Source: Tolypocladium sp. Sup5 PDA-1 | Taxonomy: Eukaryota > Ascomycota > Sordariomycetes > Hypocreales > Ophiocordycipitaceae | Assembly (NCBI GenBank): GCA_000750105.3 | Contig: JPHH03000038.1 | Coordinates: 248,001-312,000, forward strand | Length of the DNA: 64,000 bases | Direction: 5' to 3' | Part shown: in pieces, positions 11,430 through 22,100 of the stretch | Numbering within the stretch: position 1 is the stretch's first letter | How the letters are laid out: each line of letters begins with the position of its first letter | The notes under the pieces: model-generated | The model's database searches: none | What the model saw: the letters and a program-made list of their open reading frames with translations, nothing else | What the model was told of the DNA's origin: nothing | Program-made: the position numbers and the translations under genes

Positions 11430-11790
11430 GGCTCGGTGTTAAACCTTTGAGCGTCGTCGTTTGAGCCGTGAAGCGACTGAAAAAAAAACCAATAACAAAA
11501 ACCTTGCAGCTAGTTAGCATACGGCGAGAAACGGCTGGTTTGAACGCTGACATGGTGTGCAACAGTACTGAATAAGGCTGGTTTTGAGGACTAGCGCGGG
11601 GAACTGACCAGGGTGACATGGGTGGTGCAGCGAGAAATAGCTGGTTAGCAGATGGGCATCCAGCGGGAAACGGCTGGTTTTGAGGACTAGCGTGGGCAAG
11701 TGACCAGGGTGGCCTGGGTGGTGCAGTGGCATAGAAACGGCTGGTTAGCAGACGGCCATCCAGCGGGAAACAGCTGGATTACATCCGGCA
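11430..11790. repeat. Tandem repeat, about 96-bp unit
   Basis: The unit GGCTGGTTTTGAGGACTAGCG starts at 11576 and again at 11672. It is followed each time by a TGACCAGGGTG..TGGGTGGTGCAG block and GCTGGTTAGCAGA..CATCCAGCGGGAAA. Degenerate GGCTGGTT half-units flank it on both sides (about 11533 and 11820). It is non-coding. Confidence 0.75.
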
Positions 11791-13407
11791 ATTGAGCAGA
11801 ACACGGCCAAAAAAGGGCTGGTTTAACAGGACGGGTTTAGTTTACAGTACAGCAACAGAATGCAGCGGGCTTTCATGGACGCCGGGGCATCGGCCAGGCT
11901 GCCACAACCGGTAATGAGTCAGGTATTTCGCACGATGCAGACGCAAGGCGGTTTCGGGTTTCGTTCACAAGGGTATAATATTGAATTGAAGGTATTAAAT
12001 AGGGTTTGCATTATTTTAGTATAATAGTTAATTCAACCCGTATAGACCGGGCTCATAACTAACGCGTGAGAAGGTGAGGAAATTGACTTATAAAGACTCT
12101 TGATTTCTATTTTGTTGAAGCAAAGTGAACACACCCCTGACCACTAGAGGGCAAGGCAAAAAGAAGCCAAAGACAGGGCAAAAGAGGGATTGAATTCATA
12201 GCTAGGACCTGCCTAGGAAGAAGGGAAAGGCTGATGCCTGTAAATGTGTGCGCGTGTGTGTGTGTGTGTGTGAGAAAACCCTGCCCGAAGAGGCCACATT
12301 TCTAGCCCCGTGCCTAGGTCCGACTCTCTAACCCAACAAACTATCTAATTAAGAAGGAAAAGTAATTCCTTTTATCTTATGCCGTTATGGCCTGTGATGC
12401 CTAACTAATCAGGCTCGCGATATGGATATAGCGTATTGGAGGCATTAGACTTCGCGATTGAGGCATTTACAGCTTTAATTAAGTCTCGAGTCATTAATGC
12501 AACGAGGGTTCATTTATTAAAGGAAGAAGGCAATTGAGTCCTAAATGCACGCACCGAGTCATCAATGTGATGTAGCGTTGCGCGGTGGATGTGACATCAG
12601 GCGTGCCGCGAACTCCCGGACCCGATCGCGGCGAGGCGCCCGGCTTCATGATTTACTGACACATCCGCGAACTCCTAAGTGGTAGACCCTCATCGTTAAA
12701 CTCTACATTTTAAATCCAGAGTCTTGTATTTCCCTGTAGCTCCCTTCGTGCTGCCCAAATTGCCTGGCGTTATGTGACGATTGGCCCGCAACTTTCACGT
12801 ACTGCAGTACTACGGTACAGTGGTTACATAACGCGTATCACAAGACTAGGGCTTCCCTTGAGTTGGAACTGCCATTGACAACCCGCGCTATCGCAAACCT
12901 ATGCCGCCCTTGCCGCCCTTATCCTTGTAGCATTGTTGTGCCAGGGAGATGCCAGCCCCGTACAGCATCTCGGGAGATGCGGTTGGGAAGCACAAGGCTA
13001 GGTTTCCTCTTCACCAGAAACCTGTTGATGCCCCAGGATTTTGAAGACTTGGTCGATGATGAATATTTTCTTGCTGCCCTTGCCGCTCTTAGTAGCAGGC
13101 AGAGAATGGATCTGCGTTGGGTTACCAATAAGTCTTGGCAGACGGAGCAGGCTGCTAGCAATGTCGAACGTTGTGCCAAACGCACACAGCTTCTCTCATG
13201 CTGAGAAAAGGTCTACTGTTCTGTCCGAAGAACAATGTTTCAGTCAAGGTAGCGCAACATCGAGAGGAACCATACAATGGCTCAGCCTCGGCGTGTTCAA
13301 TCGGTCGACTGTTCGAACAATGCGCTCGGTGTGGTCCCTCGTGCCCACGTCAGTGACCTTGTAAATGCGCATATATTCTTATGCTACCTTGGATATTATC
13401 TCGGGGG
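11791..13407. other. AT-rich non-coding DNA with a (TG)n tract
   Basis: AT-rich between about 11960 and 12560, with a TG microsatellite at about 12248-12271. GCGAACTCC occurs twice (about 12608 and 12667) and GAGTCAT is also repeated. Short frames around 12863-13204 are Arg/Ser-rich and not convincing. It may be old decayed element sequence, but I cannot name it. Confidence 0.5.
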
Positions 13408-14565
13408 CTATCCTATAACGAGCAATTCGTCGAAACCTTCACTCCACTCGTCATTGTTTAACAAAAAGAAGCAGTCGTCAAGTACGACGCGGCAATCCTT
13501 GAGGTTCTTCCTCATAGTCCTCCGCAGCTTAGCCCAGCTCCAGGAGTTATTAAGACAGATGGCGCGAAGAGTAACCTTTCTAAGGGCCTTTCGGTGACGA
13601 TGAAGCACCGCAGATAACTTCGACACCCTGGTAAACGAGCCTTCAAGCTCCAGTGACTGCAGTTGAGGTACATCGAGGACCATAGAAAGATTCGAGAGCA
13701 TGTTGACCTGATCCAATTCGTTGAAGTGTAGTTTCAAATGTGAAAGACACGGGAAGAGGTTGAGGAACCATGTGAGATCCTGGGGAGAAGAATTTCTGCC
13801 GTCTGAGCCGGGGTCCAAAACTAGCCTCAGGGACGTCAGACGGCTGAAGCTTTGTCGAAGCAGCTGTTCATTGTCCCGAAACACAAGGAAATCAGCGTAG
13901 ATGGGACAGGGGGCCACATCGGGGTCGCCGAGGGTTATGTCGAGTTCTGTAACGACAAGCTGGCTACGGGCTGCTGCTAGTAGCATAACACCAATGGCCT
14001 GTTTGACAAAATTCTCGCTTTCCGGTACTTCCGATTCGTTGTCCTCTGGCGGCACGATACCCGTCTCCGGTTCGACGCCGATCTCCTTCTTCAACCGGAC
14101 TAGGCCGCAAGGTTTCGGGTCGTGCGAGTCGGTGAGAGTGATTGTGTTGCAATTGTTGAGGCCAACCATTGCTTGTGTTAGGAAAACAAGAGCGGTCGAC
14201 TTAGAAAGAAAGCTTTCTTGCTCTTCAAGGCGTCGTCGATATGCCACCGTTCGAATCGAGCCCGGGTCATGGCGATGGTGCATGCCGTGCTCGGAAAGAT
14301 GAGTGGTGCAGATAACGAGCGAATGCACATATAGACGAAATGTCTCATGCTGGGATATTTTGACCAGCTTTTGCAGGCTGCTTCGTTCTAGCATGACATA
14401 GAATTTGCGGAAGTATTTTGGCGCAAATTCATTGAGTCTGTCGAAGCATAACGCGTGGATTGTCTTGCATGTTGAAAGGAAGTTGAATGCCGAGATTAAG
14501 TCATCTTGGAGAGTCTCAAAGATGAGGCAAATAAGCTCTACCGGGAAGTTCAATAGTGTAGCCAT
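13408..14565 (-). CDS. F-box-like protein with LRR-like C-terminal region
   Basis: The start is placed at the internal ATG at 14565, because the domain begins immediately after it (MATLLNFPVELICLIFETL). The frame stays open for 104 codons upstream, but that part is low-complexity and lacks domain character. Residues of about 4-45 match the fungal F-box pattern: L-P-x-E-L..IF..L, then a helix and LSTCKTIHAL. The remainder has Leu-rich segments (LTSLRLVLD, LSHLKLHFNEL, LQSLELEGSF) at regular spacing, as in fungal F-box/LRR-like proteins that present substrates to SCF ubiquitin ligases. The protein is about 385 aa and intronless. It lies between the two arms of the inverted repeat. The substrate is unknown. 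Confidence 0.7.
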   Translation of the reverse strand: MATLLNFPVELICLIFETLQDDLISAFNFLSTCKTIHALCFDRLNEFAPKYFRKFYVMLERSSLQKLVKISQHETFRLYVHSLVICTTHLSEHGMHHRHDPGSIRTVAYRRRLEEQESFLSKSTALVFLTQAMVGLNNCNTITLTDSHDPKPCGLVRLKKEIGVEPETGIVPPEDNESEVPESENFVKQAIGVMLLAAARSQLVVTELDITLGDPDVAPCPIYADFLVFRDNEQLLRQSFSRLTSLRLVLDPGSDGRNSSPQDLTWFLNLFPCLSHLKLHFNELDQVNMLSNLSMVLDVPQLQSLELEGSFTRVSKLSAVLHRHRKALRKVTLRAICLNNSWSWAKLRRTMRKNLKDCRVVLDDCFFLLNNDEWSEGFDELLVIG

Positions 14566-16676
14566 AGCATGGAAGCGGCGGTTCAATGTGCATTGCGTTG
14601 AACAGGAACAGGAACGCAGCCGAACTTGGATGTTAGCGAGTAGGTGTGAGTGAGGCGCCTCGGCTGCCGATGATGAGCCGCGACTCTGCCTGACGCTGGA
14701 AAAGGAGGTGGCGGCGCAGGGCTGACACAAAGCAGTCACCCCCGCAAGGCGGAGCTGCTGGTACGCCGCCAGGCCGCTGACGTATTCTGTGTAAGCCGAC
14801 TTTGTGAAAGGTGCGGGTACCATAAGCAGTGGTTTCTCTCTTGGCTCAGCCACTGGGTGTGTGCACTCACACTGCATACTGTAATTTAACTTTGTTGCGG
14901 GCTGAAATCTGGAGTTCTATGGTGCATGCGCATGTCATACGCATACAACGTCTAGACACAGGCGGGCAATGACGCCTTGACGCCAAAGTGTATTTACCCC
15001 CGGTTGGGTCCGCTGAGCGGGAGACTCGGTCCGTACCGTGAAATCCGCCCCATCGGGCTGACGACTTTCAAAGTAACTTGGGATGCCGAACTCACCGCTG
15101 CAATTCTTGGGAGATCGCAATAGCTTTAAGCATGTCTCGGCCTCAATATCTCAGTCTCAAGGTGCGGTGGGCAAGACGCCAGGGCCCACCTGTGCATGCC
15201 TTGCCGCACGCGAGCCCAAGATTGGGTTGACCCGTATTGCCGCCGCAGAAATGCTGCACCGCGCCGATCGCCAAGCTGCGAAAGGATGCCGAACAGAAAC
15301 GTACTCGTCAAAATGACTGGCGTGCTCATGGCATGGCGGGCACCCCGGTATGCGCTCCATTTCCGGTGTTAACTTGGCCCGGCGGCCAGGCAAGGCGTAT
15401 AGCTGGCGACATCCAAGGGCCAAGCTATTGTTTATGATACAAGTCCTGTCAGCTTGCAATCAGACTTTTCTGTGTGAACCTCCAGTGCTCGTTTGCCTGT
15501 ACAAGACTGACCCGGACGCGGCGTTCTTACAATGCTGGGCTGAAAACGTTTGTCGGCCTTCCAGCTTGGCAGGGCAGCCTAGGTCACCTATAACCGCATG
15601 ATCGACCCTCGACGAGCGGGCGATGAGCTAGGAGGAAGAACAACAAGTCTCTAAACGTTGGGAGTGGAGGTCTATGTATCTCTCTTGGCTAGTTACAAAA
15701 CTCTAGCTTGCACCCTCTGCTCCACTGCTGCCTCATCCGCAGGTGGCTGTTGGGCCTCTACAATTATCGTCTTCCGCCTTCAGAATAATGCGAGACTGCG
15801 CTCCATGCAACATGGATATTGGGCTCCATAGGATGTCCGTCGTAAACCGTCCATAGCATTTATAAAAAGCCCCCGACGCGCTGCGATATGCTGACTCATA
15901 CTTCTTCATAAGAGGCATCATAGCCTACACGAATCGTTTATCGTATTCGGCATCTTGAGTTGCTTGGCGCCGAATTGGCAAATAAACTCGACTCGCACGG
16001 TAGAGGTTGCCATAGTGTAGCTGTCAATGCTTCGTGTAACAACGCATACATTGAGAAAGATGAAAAAGCCATGCCTCAACTCACATTCCGTGTCCCGATC
16101 TACTCTTCCTCCCATCCATTCTCACATTCCCATTGCTTTTTCTCGACACGTCGTGCTGCATAACATGCCGTTGTGCGTTCCCAGGATACCCTGGACACCG
16201 CCGCCAATAAATCCGAGCACAATGCAAGCCACCGCGAGAAGTGTCGGTAAATAATACAATTCCCCCTCCTGACCTTCCAAACTCTTCAACACTACCTCCA
16301 ACCTCAAACTTTCGTTCCTCAAGGCTCTTTGCGCAACCCCGGATGGGTTGCCTCCCCTGTTCGATTGTGTTCTGCATGAGGGGAAGAAACGGTTGGTGAC
16401 TATGAGCCGACAGCGGCACCACGACCGCGTGGCGCATCAGGATTGGCGGGCTACGGTGCTAGCCTTGCCGCTGGGCTTCCCCACCTTTGACGCTAGGGAC
16501 CTCCGCAACCTCTCACTACGTCGCTGCCCAACAATCCGTTCTGGCGGTCGTGAGCGAGTTGGGCGGTGTTGTGGTGGCTTCGTATTCCAGGATCGCTGTT
16601 CCATCTCGCTCGAGGCCGGGCTAGGAATCCCTTGGGTGTTTGTCTTCTTCGCGCGGAATTGCTCTCGCATCTCGTG
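14566..16676. other. No supported gene; possible decayed fragments
   Basis: A minus-strand frame at 16122-16322 contains one clear hydrophobic, membrane-like segment (LPTLLAVACIVLGFIGGG). Another pair at 15733-16115 has weak protein-like texture. None has a start, splice context or family match I can defend. I see no RNA gene. Confidence 0.4.
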
Positions 16677-17873
16677 CTAACAAGCAAACTAGTTCTTGAA
16701 ACTCGACGCAAGGCCGGAATAGAGGACGCGCCAGTGTGCTCACTACAAGAAAATGGCTCGGCTTGTCTGACTCCGACTGACGAATTACGCGGATCTTCTC
16801 GCTTCCTCTCTCACGCCGGAAAACGAGGTCAGGAAGGTTGCCAAAGTGACAAGGGAACGAAGAGGAAGAAATTCGGAGGATCGTCAAAGGCCAGCACGTC
16901 TCCAAACAAGGCGTCTTCCGCAAATAAAAGGGGAATCGCGGCAGCCCCGGAAAGCGATCAATCCGACGGTGCCACGGCGAAACCTCCTAGGCCCTGGAGT
17001 GCCGAAGAGCGGACGAGCAGCGATACTGCTCCTCTCGGTCGCGGTAGACCGGCTGACCCTAGCTTAGTGCTGGCTCGGTTCAACTCGAAAAGTTCAGCAT
17101 CGTTGGAGACGCCACCGTCAGCAAGCGAAGCGAGGCTGACCATTTATCAGCTGGCAGGCCCGAATATCACCGGTCGAGCAGCTGTGGACACGGGTGCTAG
17201 ATTGACCTCCGACGCCCGCCGCCATACTTCGCTTCGGCTTCCAACGACGACGAACGCACCAAGTCTATTCGGATCCGCCTTGGGCATGAAGGCGGTTGAA
17301 ACAATACTGCTGGAATGTGCGAGACGCAATCACGCGATTGGGAACTATGAACGTGAACTCGAAGGATTTAATATCCAGAAAACTCGGAATTATGCTGAGG
17401 AAATTCTTGAGTTCGACTACGCAAATGCCGTGCGTGCCGTCAAGGACTGCGTAGCCTGCGCGTGCAAGGATGACCAGGCTCGGTATAATCAAACGATGTA
17501 CTGGAAAATTATCAAGAAGCGTGCGGAACTTCTCGATCCGGCTAAATTACCAACCGCAAAAGGACGTTTGGATGAGTTCACCATTGCCGAGAAGACTGCG
17601 ACTCTAGCTTTCACGGAGCAGGCCGGCTATGGAACGAGTTGGGCGAACCAACGTCGGTGCCGCCGACTTTGGAAGAGCTTGTCCGACATGCGCGAAGCTG
17701 GTGTCGACAAGATACTCTTCTATCGCACGAAAGAATTCGATTGCTTCTGTGTGCAGTACCCCCAAGACGCCAAGACCTCTCTGGTAGACACGGTCCTGTT
17801 ATGGGAAAAGTTGGATGCTCCACATATCGCTCGACTTGAGGATCGAGCGAGGAAATTTAGGGTTAGCTACTAG
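16677..17873 (+). CDS. Repeated-family protein of unknown function
   Basis: The conserved frame runs from LTSKLVLETRRKAG to a TAG at 17873, about 398 aa. It stays open upstream to 16566, but only from a GTG, and similarity to the inverted copy stops exactly at the LTSK position. The true start is therefore unclear and the gene may be 5'-truncated. The N-terminal half is Ser/Lys/Pro-rich and probably disordered. The C-terminal half is helical, with a CVACACKDDQAR motif and a VLLWEKLDAPHIARLE ending. No enzymatic signature is seen. The inverted broken copy at 10133-10928 shows that it is multicopy. I infer an element passenger or host repeat family. Confidence 0.55.
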   Translation, partial: LTSKLVLETRRKAGIEDAPVCSLQENGSACLTPTDELRGSSRFLSHAGKRGQEGCQSDKGTKRKKFGGSSKASTSPNKASSANKRGIAAAPESDQSDGATAKPPRPWSAEERTSSDTAPLGRGRPADPSLVLARFNSKSSASLETPPSASEARLTIYQLAGPNITGRAAVDTGARLTSDARRHTSLRLPTTTNAPSLFGSALGMKAVETILLECARRNHAIGNYERELEGFNIQKTRNYAEEILEFDYANAVRAVKDCVACACKDDQARYNQTMYWKIIKKRAELLDPAKLPTAKGRLDEFTIAEKTATLAFTEQAGYGTSWANQRRCRRLWKSLSDMREAGVDKILFYRTKEFDCFCVQYPQDAKTSLVDTVLLWEKLDAPHIARLEDRARKFRVSY

Positions 17874-17924
17874 CTACGATCCCTCGCGACTCTTACTACG
17901 ATATGTAGAGACCCGACCTCTTAC

Positions 17925-18065
17925 GGTCGAAGAGGAATCCCCTGCCACCGCCCCACCGCGGCCCGAACCCGCCATTCGCTACTCCTGTGCGCCACAATCC
18001 ACCGCCCCCAATCACCACCCCTGCGCTATCCTCTTGGACTTAAAGAGCTGTCTCGTTCCTGAAAT
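17925..18065. repeat. Dispersed repeat box, copy 1
   Basis: About 140 bp is shared in direct orientation with 49330-49475. Common blocks include GTCGAAGAGGAATCCCCTGC, CCGCGGCCCGAACCCGCCAT and CACCCCTGCGCTATCCTCTT. It follows the 16677-17873 gene here and precedes an HP1-like fragment at the other site. Confidence 0.8.
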
Positions 18066-18139
18066 GCCCTCCCCATAGCCAATCACGACCCTACGGCACC
18101 CGGACTCCCCCCGGCCGTTGTCTTGTCCTCTTTCCCCTG

Positions 18140-18270
18140 AAGAGTGTCCTCTCGTATCTACGTCGCCGTCGTCGCCGCCGCCGCCGCCGCTGCTTATATA
18201 GTTATTCTCTCTATCGATTTGTCTGCCTGTCTGCCTGTCTATATGCCTGTCTGCCTGTCTATATGCTTTG
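18140..18270. repeat. CCG and TGTCTGCC microsatellites
   Basis: A (GCC/CGC)n run at about 18163-18190 is followed by a CTGCCTGT/CTATATG mixed tandem at about 18219-18263. No gene is supported between 17874 and 18455. Confidence 0.8.
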
Positions 18271-18454
18271 TTGGGGTGACGGTGCAGACCCCTGACCAGA
18301 AAAACGGAAAACACAAAAGAGTGGAGGAACGCCAGGGGGCCTGACATCCCACAGCTATAAAGAGGCATCTGGATCCTTAAGACCAGATGCAACCTCATGC
18401 GCATACGGACACACGTCACGACGTTCATGAGCTTTTGTTAGTCTTACAATGGAG

Positions 18455-18692
18455 GTCCTGGTTTTTCCTCCCACCTTTTAGAGATGGCCGTGGTTGCCTC
18501 TCGTTGTCTTTTATTATTGATTTACGTGATGTGAATACTCTTCGTGCTAAGGCACAAACCTCTACGACTTACACGGCGGCCTCATCACTCAGCTTTTACT
18601 ATAGCTGCTTGGGACTGCACCGGCTCCACGTCTTACACAACGTCCGTTGCACTCGGCCTTTGGTGTGTTCGTTCTCCCTCAACAAAATGCCT
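18455..18692. repeat. Outer arm of an inverted repeat (right)
   Basis: Diverged reverse complement of 8236-8424, with an extra block of about 50 bp between the matching ends (TTTTTCCTCCCAC..TTTTAGAGATGGCC at one end, GTTCGYTCTCCCTCAACAAA at the other). Confidence 0.7.
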
Positions 18693-19144
18693 GTCTAACT
18701 AACCCCCTACCCCCCTTTCCCTTAGCTTTCCTTATCTTTTCGTTATTTCCTTTATCCCTCCTTTTCCTTAGTATTTTCCTCTCTCTCTCTATCCTTATTA
18801 TCCCTCTTTCCTTAGTATTTTCCTATCTCTCTCTATCCTTAGTATCTCTCTCTAGATAGCTCCTTTCCTTAGTCTCTCGCTCTCTCTTGTTTTCCTATCT
18901 CTCTTTCCTTATAGCTTTAGTAAAGAAAATCGGCAAAAAGGCTAGATAAAACTACTAGATGGTAATAGAAACCCTAACCCTGTCTCAAAAATATTCCTAG
19001 CTCCTATATCTAACGTCGCTAATGCCAAAGACGATAGAAATCTTTTAGATCAACGATCCGGTGTATCGAGCAGTCGACTCTTATAAAGCAATGGTCGACT
19101 CTCAAAAGCAATAGAGCAAGATTCATCCAGCAATCATAAGCACC
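18693..19144. repeat. Pyrimidine-rich CCTTA/TCTC tract and NLR 3' flank
   Basis: 18700-18910 is almost purely C/T on the + strand, with recurring CCTTAGTATTTTCC and TCTCTCTCT motifs. The rest to 19144 is AT-rich, with GTCGACTCT repeated twice near 19070-19100. No gene is seen. It lies just 3' of the minus-strand NLR gene. Confidence 0.65.
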
Positions 19145-22100
19145 TCATCGTACCGCGGCGTTTTGCTCCACGTGTAGCTCCTGCAAAACCTTTGCCATGG
19201 TGATTCGTTGGTTAGGGTTGGGCGTTAACATCTCCTTGACCAGTCGCTCCAGGGGGTCCGGAGAGCCCAGCTTCTCTCTCGCCTCGAATATCTCCGTCAG
19301 CCAGTCACGCATCTGGGTGACCGCAGGCTGCCCGTTGCCATACTGCTTGTGCGGCACGGACGGGTTGTTGATTCCTTCAATCTGCCAGTACAAAGGCTTG
19401 CGATGGTGCCGTCTCGCGCGGCTGTCGGGCAAGGCAATCTTGCGCAGGACGTATAGCATCGTGACACCCAGAGCCCACACATCCGATGCTGTGCCGCGAA
19501 GCTTCTTGCCAATGAACTCTGGCGGAACGTAATAAGGCGTCCCGCCAGCAGTCGGGGAATTGGCCGCCAGCGTCGACAACCCAAAGTCACAGAGCACTCC
19601 GCCTCTCTCTGGCGAATAGAGTATGTTCCTTGGCTTGATGTCGTTGTGCACAAGCTTTCGTCCATGGATGTAATTTAGGGCTTCGGCAATGTCTTGCAGA
19701 ATTCTCAGCGCGTCATCCCGGCTGCCGATGAATTCATCTGCCCCGTTCCTCCATCGGGCCGGTGAGACAAGATCTGGAGCCTCTACGTGCTCCCCGTGAA
19801 GAGACAGAAAACGGGCATCACCGTCGTAGCACCGGACGATGGAGTTGTGTTTCAAGTCCTCCTGGCTCTGGTATTCGCGCATCCACATGTCGGCCTGGCG
19901 AATGACGTTGCGCTCGCTAGCATCGATGTTGACTTTACCCGTCTCGAGAAGCAGCTTAACGATTGTCGCAAGTCCATTCTCGACAGCCCACGAGAGCAGA
20001 GTCTGGCGACTCCAGTCCTTGGCATCGACATCTACTTCGTCCGTATCGAGAAGTAGCGAAACGATAGACTCATACCCTTTCTCGGCGGCTAGCCAGAGCG
20101 GTGTCCGATAGTAGACGGTGTCTCTGGCATTAATGTCGACTTTGCCTGTCTCGAGAAGCAGCTTGACGATAGCTTTATGCCCATTCCCGGCGGCCCATGA
20201 GAGCGGTGTCCGGCCACTCTGGTCTCTGGCATTGATGTCGACTTTCCCCGTCTCGAGAAGCAGCTTAACGATAGCCTCATACCCTTGCTTGGCGGCCCAC
20301 CAGAGCGGAGGCCGGCCACTATGATCTCTAGCGTCGACGTCGACGTTACCCGTCTCGAGAAGCAGCTCAATGACTGCCTCATACCCATTCATAACGGCCA
20401 ATAAGAGCGGCGTCCGGGACTTCCGATCTCTAGTATCGGCCACGGCTCCAGTACCGAGAAGAAGTTTGGCGACGGCCTTGTGCCCCTTCTCGGCGGCATA
20501 AGACAGTGGGGTCCTCCCGTAGCTGTCCATTTGGTCTACAAGAGTCCCCCTTAACAGACTTTGTGCGCTGTTATTAACCCCAAAGTATGCCACTAAGTGC
20601 AGGCCAGTCATTCGTCTTGGAACGTCTTGACTATATCGCCAGTGCAATGATCCCTTGACAGCCATTAGCGCTTGGCTCGATGACGCAAGTTTTTCACCAG
20701 AGTTAAGAAAGTTAGTGGTCAGCTGGCATAAAGTTAGAGCCTCACGAGCATGATGCCCCCAGTTGTGTGCGGAGTAGTCGTACAAAGGATTTAACCGCAA
20801 TCGCTCTTCAAACTCTTTGTCGGTCCTACAGAACCCGCTCTGAAAGACGTTGAATGACAGGTATGTAACGCAGGTTGTCGTGATATCGACTTCCGCGTTT
20901 GGGAACCAATTCTCTCGCGTTTTCTCGAAGTATTGCTGCGTCGTGTAGTGGACTAACCGGATGATGTCGCTTTGTTCGTCGATCGTGACTAGCCCAGCAC
21001 ACACTGAGACCATCCCTTCAATCTCTGGCAACGCATCTCGATCAAGCTCCGCCTTGCCAGCCTCTACTGCAAGGGCCTGCTGAAGCTCTATAGTAGTAAG
21101 CGGCCTTTTCGCGCAAGTGATCCACGACAGAACCTGCTTAGCAAATTCTTGCTGGTCTGCCACCTGCTTTTCGATACGCTCCATTGCCAGCTCATACGCG
21201 TGGTCGTACGCATCTGATCCGCTCGATAGCTTTGCAAGAGCCATGCGGACGGCCTTGACCGATGGCTTGCCGATCAGAGACTCAACATGAAGCTGGGCAA
21301 GGAGGAACCTGAGCACATTAGCGTCTTGTAGGATCTTCGGAGAGCGGTCACGCACATTCCCTGGACCGACTGAACTATCTCGCTCTTGACCTCCTCTTGG
21401 AGTTCTGCACTACAACGGACGAATGTTGGCAATCGTAACATGTTGTCGTGGAGATATCTCCGCACATCCTCTTCTGTAGCACGGATTTCCAGTGAAATGC
21501 TTCCTTGGAATGTCTCAGTGACATCCGGACTAAATCTCGAAGTCGCGAAGATGTTAGTTCCGGACTTGGCTTGAAGTTTGAAGACCTCTGCTAGGAATCT
21601 CGTCTGAGTGCCGTCGGATGCTCGACATTCATCAAGCGCGTCAATGAGAATAAAGACTCTTGAATAAAGTGCGGCCACGGATTGGAGGGTACTCGACATT
21701 TCCTCGAATAATGGCAACGACCGCTTGTCCTTGTGCTTGTCGTAGAGCGATCTCACGCTATCTGGGAAAGTGGTCTGGCCCTGAGTCAGCTGCTTAAGGA
21801 GGCTCGCCAGTATGTGTTTCGCCGTCTGCTCGTCTTGGCGCCGAAAGTTGAAGTAAACGTATGCGATACCGACGCTCCTGTCTTCCTGGTACCGTGTTTG
21901 CAGGTCATCGACCACGGTCGAGGTAAGGATTGTCTTTCCAGCACCTGGAATGCCTGGACAGAATAACGTCTGACTGCTGGTGTTGTGCCAAGTGTGGAAC
22001 TCTGCTGTATTGAGGAGCCATTGGCCGGTTCCTGGTTGGCGTCGACTAAAGAAGTCGTTCTGCTGAGGAGCGTAGTCGATTTGTGTGAGCCATTCCATGA

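Noticed and set aside
12863..13204. Possible small gene upstream of the F-box gene
   Set aside because: Arg/Ser-rich frame with GCCGCCCTT repeats; equally open frames on the other strand; no conserved feature.
15733..16437. Short minus-strand frames, one with a membrane-like helix at 16122-16322
   Set aside because: No start context, partner exon or family resemblance; left as unsupported.
18140..18900. CRISPR-like array
   Set aside because: The repeats are simple microsatellites without spacers, and the genome is eukaryotic.
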